Positions 53,822 to 62,256 of a stretch of DNA of 62,820 nt are shown here, piece by piece. Position 1 is the first letter of the stretch; each line of letters begins with the position of its first letter. Below the pieces are notes generated by a model. It was not told the origin of the DNA. It saw nothing but the letters and a program-made list of their open reading frames with translations, and did not search any database. The DNA comes from Chloroflexota bacterium (lineage in GTDB: Bacteria > Chloroflexota > UBA11872): NCBI GenBank assembly GCA_022824865.1, contig JAJDZD010000021.1:1-62820 (forward strand), read 5' to 3'. The translations under genes were made by a program, and so were the position numbers.

Positions 53822-55687
53822 CTACCCTGCTGGCGCGTCGGGATCCGATGGAACGCCCGGCACCTTGGTCGCGCCCCACCGCGCCGCCTCTTCCTGGTTC
53901 TCGTCCACCCACTTGTTGAACGCCACGGGAAAGCGCGCTCGAGCTTCGTCAATCCCCAGCACAAATCGATTTGGCCATGCTTGGTAACTGGAGCGGAACG
54001 ACCCTGTCCTGGTTTCCCCGTCGGCATATTCAACGGTGCGCGTAATCTCGGCCTGTACGCCTTCCTTGGCGTATTCCACCTGCTCCTCAAAATCCGGCTC
54101 TTCCTCCGAGTTGACAATGCCCTCGTCCGGCGGCGGGTCTTCCCACTCCCAGAGCCTGGGCTTCTTCAGCGTGACCTTTCGGCCGTCCGCGGCGCCCCAG
54201 ATTTCAAAGTCGAGCGTCCCAAGCCGACGGTCGATCAAGGCGCGCAGCATGATCGGATGGTCATAATCATTCGTGAATTTGAGATCTATGCCCGGCGAAA
54301 AAATCGTCGAGTCGTAGCCGATCGGCGATCCGCCCATCTCGTAATAGCGCACCCGATAGAGGTGCGGCCACCGCTCTTCGATCGGCAACCCGGCAGCCAG
54401 GACAGCGCGAAACAGCGTCGTGGAGACCTGGCAAATGCCACCGCCAATCCCCTGCTCGGTCCGGTCCTCCACGATCACGCTGCCCTCAACCCAACCTTCA
54501 GCTTTTGTGAAGGCGCCGATACGCTCATTGAACGAAAACGTCTCGCCTGGCCGAACAACCATGCCGTCCAGCTTGGCCGCGCCAACGGCAATGTTGTGAT
54601 CGCGGTAGTCCGGCGAGCCTTTGTAGATTGACGAGCCGACGCCCAGTAGATCCGTGATGCCCAGGGGGTTCGCAAACGTGTCGAACTCCTTGTTCAGCAG
54701 AATCACGGGAACCTCAACGCGCCGCTCGCCCGGCTGCCGCACCGCCTCCAGGATGGACTCCTCAAGCGCCGGCCGATCGAGCCGCTGACCCGGATGACCC
54801 GGCTGAAAGGCCAGCACGCGATCCTGCTTCTCATCGAAGTCAAACTCACCGTGTCGGGGTTCGGCACTCAGGGTGTCTTCGATTCGCTGGAAGACAGCGT
54901 TGAAGCGCGTGATCTCGATACGCGGCGTAAGTCCGGCATCATCGCGATCGAGGACCAATGCATCCCGCAGTTGCCCCGGTTCGATCATCCAGCCCCCGGA
55001 CCCGTGCGAGAGCCAGATGGGCTGCCCGATCAGCTGACGCACCGTTGCCAACGCAGCCTCCGCGTCGGCGGTAGAGACGGCCGGCTCGTCCTGGCGATAG
55101 CCGAGATTGACCACGTGTCCCACCGCACGCCGCGCCAAGCCTGCCTCCAGGTCGGCCAGGGCCTGCTCCACGTTCACCACCCGTCCCGGCTGACCTGGCG
55201 TCAAGCTTACCCGTCCGTCGTCACGTAACTGCAACGTGGCGGCGACCGACGGCTGATCGAAGCCGGTGGCAAGCGACTGCAGATAGCGCCGAGCAACTTC
55301 CCGGTCATACGAAACAACCGGCGTTGTTGGACCCGTTGCCGCGGGCAACCCCGCCATCCGGTCAAGGAGGCCGCCGGTTCCCCTGGACGCCACGATTTCG
55401 CGGAGCGGAACTTGAAAGTCAGCCCGCAACCCGATGTCGGATCCCGACGGCTGCCACACCCGGCCGTCCAGCCGAAAGACGACCGGGCCGTCCAGAAACG
55501 GTCGCCAAGCCGCCTCCACGCGCTGCAGGGCCTCCTCGGGACTCAATCCCCCAACCTCAACCCCGCCAACATTGGCACCGGCGGGCAAACCTCCCGAGGG
55601 GTTGGTCAGCAGCGTGGCGACAAAGGCGGCCGGGGCGGCGGCGGCCGCGCTTCCTATCCCGACGAAGAGCAGCGTGCGACGGTTCAT
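53822..55687 (-). CDS. VanW family protein
   Basis: A 621-residue exported protein. The N-terminal RRTLLFVGIGSAAAAAPAAF is a signal or anchor segment. Residues about 30-330 contain a repeated Pgbd_4-like region (VEVGGLSPEEALQRVEAAW). The VanW domain follows (about 340-500), with GETFSFNERIGAFTKAEGW, the Cys-containing EQGIGGGICQVSTTLF and YYEMGGSPIGYDSTIF. The C-terminal tail ends in a G5-like strand pattern. VanW proteins are linked to the cell envelope, but their exact role is unknown. Confidence 0.9.
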   Translation of the reverse strand: MNRRTLLFVGIGSAAAAAPAAFVATLLTNPSGGLPAGANVGGVEVGGLSPEEALQRVEAAWRPFLDGPVVFRLDGRVWQPSGSDIGLRADFQVPLREIVASRGTGGLLDRMAGLPAATGPTTPVVSYDREVARRYLQSLATGFDQPSVAATLQLRDDGRVSLTPGQPGRVVNVEQALADLEAGLARRAVGHVVNLGYRQDEPAVSTADAEAALATVRQLIGQPIWLSHGSGGWMIEPGQLRDALVLDRDDAGLTPRIEITRFNAVFQRIEDTLSAEPRHGEFDFDEKQDRVLAFQPGHPGQRLDRPALEESILEAVRQPGERRVEVPVILLNKEFDTFANPLGITDLLGVGSSIYKGSPDYRDHNIAVGAAKLDGMVVRPGETFSFNERIGAFTKAEGWVEGSVIVEDRTEQGIGGGICQVSTTLFRAVLAAGLPIEERWPHLYRVRYYEMGGSPIGYDSTIFSPGIDLKFTNDYDHPIMLRALIDRRLGTLDFEIWGAADGRKVTLKKPRLWEWEDPPPDEGIVNSEEEPDFEEQVEYAKEGVQAEITRTVEYADGETRTGSFRSSYQAWPNRFVLGIDEARARFPVAFNKWVDENQEEAARWGATKVPGVPSDPDAPAG

Positions 55688-55844
55688 TTGGAGAGTTTCA
55701 TGTGCCGTTGGAGCTCCAACGGCCGACCATCACAAGCATAGATTTCAGTGTAGCGACTTGCCATACCACGCCAACGGTGAGACTAACGCGCGCTCCGCCC
55801 CTACTTTCAGCCGTAATGCGTGCGGGAGGGGACTGCGGCCCCGT

Positions 55845-56123
55845 TCAGGGAACCGTGGGACCGCTGCGGGCGCCAAATTGCGCAGTGTCCTTCTGACCTG
55901 CGCCCACAGCCGGAAACGCGAACGGCGTTACCTCCGCCGGTGGAGGCTTGCCGGCGCAGGCCGCCAGAGCGACTGAGAGCAGCACGCCTGGCGCCACGAG
56001 CAGCACGTTTCTTCGACCGATCCCCCGCCTGGCCGCGCTGGCGTGCCCGACCAGTGCCGGCTGCTCCGGCACTGACCCGGCCGGCCGCCCAACGGGGCCT
56101 CGCGTCTCGCTTCGAAACTCCAT
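55845..56123 (-). CDS. small lipoprotein with TPFAFP motif
   Basis: Up to 92 residues; the true start may be later than the ATG at 56123. RRGIGRRNVLLVAPGVLLS and a lipobox VALAAC with C56 form the leader. The mature part, about 37 residues, reads GKPPPAEVTPFAFPAVGAG and ends SGPTVP. The TPFAFP motif links it to the genes at 40043 and 40389, and PTPYSFP at 36211 is the same element. It lies upstream of, and divergent from, the solute-binding protein gene at 56470. The function is unknown. Confidence 0.6.
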   Translation of the reverse strand: MEFRSETRGPVGRPAGSVPEQPALVGHASAARRGIGRRNVLLVAPGVLLSVALAACAGKPPPAEVTPFAFPAVGAGQKDTAQFGARSGPTVP

Positions 56124-56469
56124 GTTGCCTGCCCTTCGTTGGCCGACGGTTCGTTTAGTCCCGTCCGGCCCGCGCGCTTACCTCCTCACCAGGTGACCCG
56201 CCACCCCGGGCGCAGAATAATCGCCACGATGTTCACCCGGATCCCGCCGAGCGATTTGCGCCACGACTAGACAGCACGCAGTGAATTCCAATCAAGATAT
56301 GCCACTTGACGGGTAGTTCCAAATAGAACAAGCTACAGGCGCAAAGCACGGTGCACTGAGGCAAACGTCCACCGGCGGCGCGTGCTCCGGCTGGTGTCGG
56401 AGCGCCGTTCGGTGTTGGCGGCAGTCGACTGTCGAGGGCTGACACGCCTTGCCTCCAGGGAGGGAACGC
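56124..56469. other. 346-bp divergent intergenic region
   Basis: Between a small lipoprotein gene (minus) and a solute-binding protein gene (plus). GGGAGGG precedes the ATG of the latter. CTTGACGG near 56305 could be part of a promoter, but no matching -10 is clear. No gene seen. Confidence 0.45.
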
Positions 56470-57981
56470 ATGAGGAATCGTCCATCGAGACGCACCATCC
56501 TGCGCGCTGCCGGCGTCGGCGCCATTGGCGTCAGTGGCATGGCCATCCTGGCGGCCTGTGGTGAGTCGGAGCCCGAGCCTGAACCTGCGCCCGCCGTTGC
56601 GGCGACCGCCGCCCCGGCCATGACCGAGGCGCCAGCCCCTGCAGCCACGGCTGCTCCGCCCCAGCCCGAGACGGTCACGCTGAGCTACGTCGGCGACCAC
56701 ACGTCCGGCCCACGCGGCGCGGCTATGCAGTGGGGCCTCAAGCAATACGCGTCTTTGCGACCGAACATCTTCGTCAAGTTCATCCCGCAGCCGGCCGACT
56801 ACGCCACCAGCGTATTTCCGTTGCAGATGGCCGCCGGCACCCAGGCGGAAGTGGCCATGCTTGACGGCGGCATGCTCGGCGCGTTCGTCAACGACGGTGG
56901 CTTCACCGAGATCAACGACGGTCTGGCCAAGCGCGACGACTACATTGCCGAGGACTACTACTTCATTCCCGACCTGTACACCGTCAATCACGACCACGCC
57001 CACGACGAGGGGTCAAACCCCTCCAACGTGATCGAGGGCGCGCAGTTTGGAATGCCCTTCCAGGGCGCCCTCGGCGGCATCGTCATGAACACCACGATGG
57101 GCGAGGAAGCCGGGGTTGAGTTCCCCAGTGAGGGCTGGACTTACGAGAACGAGTTCCTTGAGTCCTGCAAGAAGGTCACGGATCCCGACATTGACCAGTG
57201 GGGCACCTGGGCCCACAACGGCTACGAGTTCCACTGGAGCCCGATGGCGTTCATGTCGGGCGCCACGGCCATGCGCAACGCGGATGAGACCGAGTTGGCC
57301 GTCTTTGATAACGGCGGCGACTTCGGGCTGAACTTCTCGGTGGGCCTGATCCACAAGGAGAACGTGTCCTTCCCGCTCGCCGACAACAAGCGGTTGGCGG
57401 GCGAGTTCGGCAACCCGTTCGCCGCGGGCAAGGTGTGGTCCTGGTTGAGTTCCGTCGTCTACACCACCGGCTACCACGTGCCGCGCATCAAGGACCGCTT
57501 CAAGTGGTCGCTCGGCCCCATGCCGCTGGCCTCACTTGGCGAGGAAATCCACGAGTGGAACGACCAGCCCCACTTGGTCACGAACGGCGCGCAGCGCTAC
57601 GGGACCATCGAAGAGGCGATCGACCTGATCCTCTTCCTCGGCGGTCCGACGTATCAAGGTCGCGTCGCCATCGACCGTGGCCACCTGCCCATGCACCGGG
57701 GCGTCTTCGATTCGGACGAGGCCAAGGCGCCGCCGCCCGAGGGCATGGAGTGGCTCAAGGCCTACGCCGACGTTGGCAACGTCAACCGCCACCTCATGAT
57801 GGCGCTCCCCGCTTGGTGGGAGATGTACGAGTGGCGCAAGACGCCGGACGCCGCCTACCTGGGCGACAAGCCGGTGGACCAGGTGATCGACGAGGCGAAG
57901 CACCTGGTGCGGACCTCGCTCGCCGGTCAGCGCGATCTGCTCAACGAGGGTCGTCAGAAGTTCGGCTTCCCGCCCCTCTAG
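56470..57981 (+). CDS. extracellular solute-binding lipoprotein
   Basis: A 503-residue lipoprotein from ATG 56470. The leader PSRRTILRAAGVGAIG (twin arginines 7-8) and lipobox ILAACG (C30) are followed by a Glu-Pro/Ala-rich linker (about 32-72), in place of the Val-Glu-Lys repeats of two relatives. The binding domain has DHTSGPRGAAMQWGLKQY, VPRIKDRFKWSLGPMPL and RVAIDRGHLPMHRGVF. It has its own hairpin terminator and is flanked by small lipoprotein genes on both sides. No permease or ATPase genes are present. Confidence 0.9.
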   Translation: MRNRPSRRTILRAAGVGAIGVSGMAILAACGESEPEPEPAPAVAATAAPAMTEAPAPAATAAPPQPETVTLSYVGDHTSGPRGAAMQWGLKQYASLRPNIFVKFIPQPADYATSVFPLQMAAGTQAEVAMLDGGMLGAFVNDGGFTEINDGLAKRDDYIAEDYYFIPDLYTVNHDHAHDEGSNPSNVIEGAQFGMPFQGALGGIVMNTTMGEEAGVEFPSEGWTYENEFLESCKKVTDPDIDQWGTWAHNGYEFHWSPMAFMSGATAMRNADETELAVFDNGGDFGLNFSVGLIHKENVSFPLADNKRLAGEFGNPFAAGKVWSWLSSVVYTTGYHVPRIKDRFKWSLGPMPLASLGEEIHEWNDQPHLVTNGAQRYGTIEEAIDLILFLGGPTYQGRVAIDRGHLPMHRGVFDSDEAKAPPPEGMEWLKAYADVGNVNRHLMMALPAWWEMYEWRKTPDAAYLGDKPVDQVIDEAKHLVRTSLAGQRDLLNEGRQKFGFPPL

Positions 57982-58019
57982 ACCTGGCCAGCGTCCGTAC
58001 ATCGGACGCCGACAGAGTC

Positions 58020-58056
58020 AAGGCCCGGCGCTTCGGCGCCGGGCCTTGGTCTTTTG
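58020..58056 (+). terminator. rho-independent terminator
   Basis: A perfect 12-bp GC-rich stem (AAGGCCCGGCGC/GCGCCGGGCCTT) with a TTCG loop is followed by GGTCTTTT. It lies 38 bp after the stop of the solute-binding protein gene. Confidence 0.85.
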
Positions 58057-58173
58057 GTCGCTCACGTGCAGCCGCTGCCGGCTTCTGGAGATCAGGTCAA
58101 GCAAAAGCCGCACGCAAGTAACGTCAACGTGCGGTATCGAGACTCGCGACGCGACAGGAGCCGCGCGGCGGGG

Positions 58174-58380
58174 CTACATGCGCGTGCGCAGCCGGGCGGT
58201 TCGCTCTTCGCTATACGGGAATGGGTTGTCGCGGGTTCCGGCGCCTTCGTCTTCCGGGGCACAAGCCGCCACCCAAACCGTGGCTGCAACAGCGGCGCCC
58301 AGCGTCAGCAGCCGGCGTCGCTGGATTCGCGTGCCAGCCCGGGACGCAGTCTGGACTCGTCGATCCGTGTCGTTGGCCAT
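58174..58380 (-). CDS. small Tat-type lipoprotein, short C-terminal helix type
   Basis: A 68-residue product. The leader contains IQRRRLLTLGAAVAAT (arginines 21-23), and the cysteine of a weak lipobox is C40 (WVAACAPE). The mature part is only 29 residues: a short acidic stretch, RDNPFPYSEERTARLRTRM, then the stop. The RLR-type basic helix and the FPYSEE segment resemble the C-terminal parts of the genes at 13332 and 58548. The function is unknown. It lies downstream of, and convergent with, the solute-binding protein gene. Confidence 0.6.
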   Translation of the reverse strand: MANDTDRRVQTASRAGTRIQRRRLLTLGAAVAATVWVAACAPEDEGAGTRDNPFPYSEERTARLRTRM

Positions 58381-58547
58381 GAGAACCTCGCGAGTGCGGA
58401 TGAAGCCTCAACGATGACCTTGAAGTATATCCGCCCCACATCAACTCAACGCGGCCTGGGTAGTCCCGCGCATCCCGGAGCACCTCGCCCCAGGCCTTCA
58501 GCTCAAACCCTGGTTACACAGACGGCGGTGCAGCCTCAGTCACGCGA

Positions 58548-58787
58548 CTACGAACCGCCGCTTGGCTGGTACTCCTGCCGCAGCCGTTCACGCTCCTGCG
58601 GGTCGTACTCATAGGTACCCCGTGGTCGCGTGCGGGCGAACTTGTAGTGCCCGTCCTCATCGCGTGACGAGTCGCCCAGGCAAGCACCCAGAACACCGCC
58701 GTTCGCCGCGACGAAAGCCGAAACCGACACGGCGCGCAACAGCCGCCGCCGTGCAATCCGCTCAGGTGCTGTGGTGCAATCAGCCAT
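58548..58787 (-). CDS. small Tat-type lipoprotein, YxFART/SGGS type
   Basis: A 79-residue product from ATG 58787. The leader has ERIARRRLLRAVSVSAFV and a weak lipobox VLGACLG (C36). The mature part reads DEDGHYKFARTRPRGTYEY, then DPQERERLRQEYQPSGGS. This aligns with the gene at 13332-13577 over YxFxRT, the RLR helix and the SGGS end. It is followed, 167 bp further along the minus strand, by the other small gene at 58174-58380. No named family is known to me. Confidence 0.65.
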   Translation of the reverse strand: MADCTTAPERIARRRLLRAVSVSAFVAANGGVLGACLGDSSRDEDGHYKFARTRPRGTYEYDPQERERLRQEYQPSGGS

Positions 58788-58910
58788 CGCTACGAATCTT
58801 GACTCCGCCTCGGGCACGCCCAATCCTACGCGAACGGCCGCTCGGCTGTCGGGAGTATGGCAGTTGCGTCCGTTCCCCATCGTCATGAGAGCCGAAAAGA
58901 CCGCACGGAC

Positions 58911-59107
58911 ATGGACAGCTGCAGTGCGTGCGCCGATGCCTACGTCGGTATTGTTCGCGAAGGGACACTCCGGCGTCTCCTGTCCAGACTTGCTCGCCGC
59001 CTACGTGGCCTGGCGGACGATGTCGCCGGCCACCAGATCCTTGACGCCGGTTGTGGCAAGGGCCACCTGGCCCGCCTGTTCAGCCGGCACGGCGCTGAAG
59101 TCGTCCG
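58911..59107 (+). pseudogene. truncated class I SAM methyltransferase
   Basis: From ATG 58911 the frame reads MDSCSACADAYVGIVREGTL, then LARRLRGLADDVAGH and the SAM-binding motif I ILDAGCGKGHLARLFSRHGA. The similarity ends at about 59105, where the sequence becomes the antisense of the solute-binding protein gene whose stop is at 59108. Only about 65 residues of a roughly 200-residue enzyme remain, so this is a truncated gene at a rearrangement junction. Confidence 0.65.
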
Positions 59108-60649
59108 CTATGGATACACCGGCTCACGCACAAACGGCTTCAGATGCTCATACCTCGACAGGTGCTCAACGCCCCACGCCTGGCATAGCTCCAGCGCCTC
59201 CGCCGGCGACTGCTCGCCCGTCCAGCCTTTATGCCCCAGAGTCCGGTTGCGCTGCCACCACTCCCACCACGTGCCGAAGAAAAACCTACTGCGGTTGGCG
59301 GGGCGGTCTGCGTACGCCTTCAGCCACTGCATCCCGTCCGGCGGGGGTGCCACCGACGTGGGCGAGCCGATAGCGGCCTTATGCACCGGCATATGCCCGC
59401 GCTCGATTCCGACACGGCCCTGAAAATCCTCACCTGCCAGGAACACGGTCAGCACGGTCGCCGGTTCTTCCAGTCCATCGCGTATGGCGCTGCTGCTGAC
59501 CAGGTTTGGTGTGTCAGTTACGAGGTGCGCGGGCGGACCGCCGCGCATAGCTACAGCTTCCGGCAGCAGTGTCCAGCGGAAACGTTCCTTGATCTTTGCG
59601 AGACCGTAGCCGGTTGAGAACACCCGTCCCCCGGGCCAAATCCCAATCTTGCCCGCGGCAAAAGGATTGGACTGGTCACCGGAAACTGCAGGCGTCTCGT
59701 GAAATGCCGGCGACGTGCGATGCATAGTAATCTTGCCAATTAAGTACTCCCAGGCTTCCAGCGCTTCCGGCTGATCGAACATCGTCTTAGTCAGGCCGTC
59801 ATCGAATGGCTTCCTAAGCCCATTGGAGTACATCATCGGCATGTACTGGTGGTGATAGTTCTGACGTGCCCACGTTCCAAAGGTGCCAGCGTCAGGATCT
59901 GTCATCTGGGCATCCCACTCCGTCCAGTCGTCCCATGTCCATGAGTTCTCGCTGTCCGGCAGGCTCACGCCTGCGACGTCGGCCAGCGTGGCGTTGGCGA
60001 CAAACCCGCTGATTTCGATCTGGAATGGCATGCCGAACTGCAGCCCCTGCATGAGTCTTGGAGACGGGGACGAGTGGTCGAGGTCATTCCACGTATAAGT
60101 ATCCGGGACAAAATAGTAGTCCTCTTTCACCACGTCCATCTGACTTAACAAGCCGGATATCTCCACAAATGCGTCTTCACTCAAAAGGTGTAAAAAATCC
60201 CCCTGTTGCATCTGGGCTACGTGCGGCGCTGTGCCCGCCACAAGGCGAGTCACGACGCCATCTTCCGGCTCCACCCTTACCCTGATGTCTGGTCGCTCAT
60301 CGCCAAAGCGCCGTAATCCCCACTTCATCGCGGCGCCGCGCGGTCCGGCTCTGCTGGCGGTCGCGAAGGTAACGTCCACAGAGCCGCGCTGAGCCGGCAG
60401 TTCGCTCGGGGCCGTCGTGTCGGCCTTTGCGTCCAGGTCCCCTATGCGGAACGACGCTTGCGTATCGGCTGGCGTCGTTTCGGTCCCTTCGCCGGTTGGC
60501 GCCACGACCTTGTCGACACCGCCAGCCGAGCCGCAGGCCGCCAGGGCAAACGTTCCGCCAGCACCCAATCCCAATCGCCCCAACAGACGTACCGCCTGCC
60601 GCCGCGAAACCCGCGGCCCCAAACCCGGCGGCCGTCCTGCTTCCGCCAT
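59108..60649 (-). CDS. extracellular solute-binding lipoprotein
   Basis: A 513-residue lipoprotein from ATG 60649, chosen by alignment with its tandem neighbour. The leader RVSRRQAVRLLGRLG and lipobox ALAACG (C39) are followed by a short linker and then the binding domain, with ASRAGPRGAAMKWGLRRFG, TYTWNDLDHSSPSPRLMQG, IKERFRWTLLPEAVAMRGGP and VGIERGHMPVHKAA. It is the middle-to-last member of a tandem set of three very similar genes. The stop is TAG at 59108-59110. No transporter permease is nearby. Confidence 0.9.
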   Translation of the reverse strand: MAEAGRPPGLGPRVSRRQAVRLLGRLGLGAGGTFALAACGSAGGVDKVVAPTGEGTETTPADTQASFRIGDLDAKADTTAPSELPAQRGSVDVTFATASRAGPRGAAMKWGLRRFGDERPDIRVRVEPEDGVVTRLVAGTAPHVAQMQQGDFLHLLSEDAFVEISGLLSQMDVVKEDYYFVPDTYTWNDLDHSSPSPRLMQGLQFGMPFQIEISGFVANATLADVAGVSLPDSENSWTWDDWTEWDAQMTDPDAGTFGTWARQNYHHQYMPMMYSNGLRKPFDDGLTKTMFDQPEALEAWEYLIGKITMHRTSPAFHETPAVSGDQSNPFAAGKIGIWPGGRVFSTGYGLAKIKERFRWTLLPEAVAMRGGPPAHLVTDTPNLVSSSAIRDGLEEPATVLTVFLAGEDFQGRVGIERGHMPVHKAAIGSPTSVAPPPDGMQWLKAYADRPANRSRFFFGTWWEWWQRNRTLGHKGWTGEQSPAEALELCQAWGVEHLSRYEHLKPFVREPVYP

Positions 60650-60682
60650 CAGTCGCCCGCGCGCCACGTTCCGCAGCCCCAA

Positions 60683-62221
60683 CTACGGATAGACCGGCTC
60701 ACGCACAAACGGCGCGGGCCCCTCGTATTTCGACAGCATCTCCACACCCCAAGCCTGGCATGCCGCCAGCGCCTCCGCCGGAGCTTGCCTGCCGTCCCAG
60801 CCAGCCTTCCCGACTTCCTGGTGCCGGATCCACCAGTCACGCCAGGAACTAAAGGGAAACAGCCCGCGGTTGTCCGGCCGGTCGGCGTAGATCTTCAGCC
60901 ACTTCATTCCTTCCGGTGGCGGATCACGAGATTCCGGCACCCTCAGGGCCGCCTTGTGTACGGGCATGTGCCCACGCTCAATCCCAACGCGGATCTGGAA
61001 GTCCTCGCTCGCCAGATACACGGCCAGCGCCAGCGAAGGCTCCTCCAACCCGTCGCGCGAAGCGCTCCGCGTAATCAGATTTGGCTCCGCGTGAGCGCCA
61101 TGACCAGGCGGACCGCCGCGTGCGGCCACTACCGCTGGAAGCAGTGTCCAGCGGAATCGATCTTTGATGAACGGCAGCGCAAATCCGGTCGAATAAACTC
61201 GGCCTGAAGGCCAGATGCCTATCTTGCCGGCCGAGAACGGATCCTGGTAGTCGCCCGAAATTGTCTTGACTTGATCGGCTCGCGGCGACGTTCGATGTAG
61301 AAAAATCTTGTTTATCAGGTACTCCCAGGCCTCCAGTGCTTCCGGCTGGTCGAACATGGTCTTCGTTAGGCCGTCATCAAAGGGCTTCTTGAGTCCGTTG
61401 GAATACATTTGCGGCAAGTACTGGTATTGATAGTCCTGCCGTGCCCAGGTTCCGTACGTATCGGCGTCGGCATCGGTCATCCGCGCGTCCCACTCCGTCC
61501 AGTCGTCCCAGGTCCACGAGTCTATGCTGATAGGGAAATAGACACCGGATTCCTCTGCCAGGGAGGTGTTGCCCACGAACCCGCTAATCTCGAACTCAAA
61601 GGGCATTCCGTACTGCGGGCCGCTCGGCGTCTGCGGCGTCGGGAATGAGTGATCAAGATCGTTGAACGTATGTGTGTCGGGCAGAAAGTAGTAGTCGTCA
61701 TTCTCAACGTGCATCTGTTCAAGTAAGTCAGTCACTTCAGTGAATGCCCCGTCTCCACGAAAACTCAGGAAATCATGCTGATGCACGAGCGCGACATGCG
61801 GCAGGCTATCTGCCACGAATCGAGTCTGGAGATTCTCGGTCGGCTCAAGCTTGACGTATATTTCCGGCCGAATCTCGGCAAAGCGCCGCAACCCCCACTG
61901 CATGGCCGCACCACGAGGGCCGTGAACGCTGTCGGTCGAAAAGCCGATCAAGACTGATTCGCGCACGGCCGGTTGTTCCGTCCGCGTCGACGCCGCCTCG
62001 CTCTTGCCTCTGCTCCCTTCCGCTGCCGAGACCTGCGAGCCGGCAGGAGTCGCTTCTGTCCGTTCGTCGGTCGGCGCCGCGACGTTGCCGACGCCCTCAG
62101 TCGAGTCACAGCCCGCCAGCGCCGCCGCCCCGCCAGCACCCAATCCCAATCGCCCCAACAGACGTACCGTCTGCCGCCGCGAGACCCGCAGTCCCAAGCC
62201 ACTTGATCGCGCCTCACTCAC
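60683..62221 (-). CDS. extracellular solute-binding lipoprotein
   Basis: A 512-residue lipoprotein from GTG 62221, preceded by GAGGG; the longer open frame to 62410 only overlaps the next gene. The leader LRVSRRQTVRLLGRLG and lipobox ALAGC (C38) are followed by a linker and the domain HGPRGAAMQWGLRRFAEI. It has FEISGFVGNTSLAEESGVYF, IKDRFRWTLLPAVVAARGGP and VGIERGHMPVHKAAL. It is colinear with the neighbouring copies, and 33-35 bp separate it from each, so the three are probably one operon. Confidence 0.9.
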   Translation of the reverse strand: MSEARSSGLGLRVSRRQTVRLLGRLGLGAGGAAALAGCDSTEGVGNVAAPTDERTEATPAGSQVSAAEGSRGKSEAASTRTEQPAVRESVLIGFSTDSVHGPRGAAMQWGLRRFAEIRPEIYVKLEPTENLQTRFVADSLPHVALVHQHDFLSFRGDGAFTEVTDLLEQMHVENDDYYFLPDTHTFNDLDHSFPTPQTPSGPQYGMPFEFEISGFVGNTSLAEESGVYFPISIDSWTWDDWTEWDARMTDADADTYGTWARQDYQYQYLPQMYSNGLKKPFDDGLTKTMFDQPEALEAWEYLINKIFLHRTSPRADQVKTISGDYQDPFSAGKIGIWPSGRVYSTGFALPFIKDRFRWTLLPAVVAARGGPPGHGAHAEPNLITRSASRDGLEEPSLALAVYLASEDFQIRVGIERGHMPVHKAALRVPESRDPPPEGMKWLKIYADRPDNRGLFPFSSWRDWWIRHQEVGKAGWDGRQAPAEALAACQAWGVEMLSKYEGPAPFVREPVYP

Positions 62222-62256
62222 GGTCCCTCGCTCGGGCACCACTTGTCGTATGTCGC

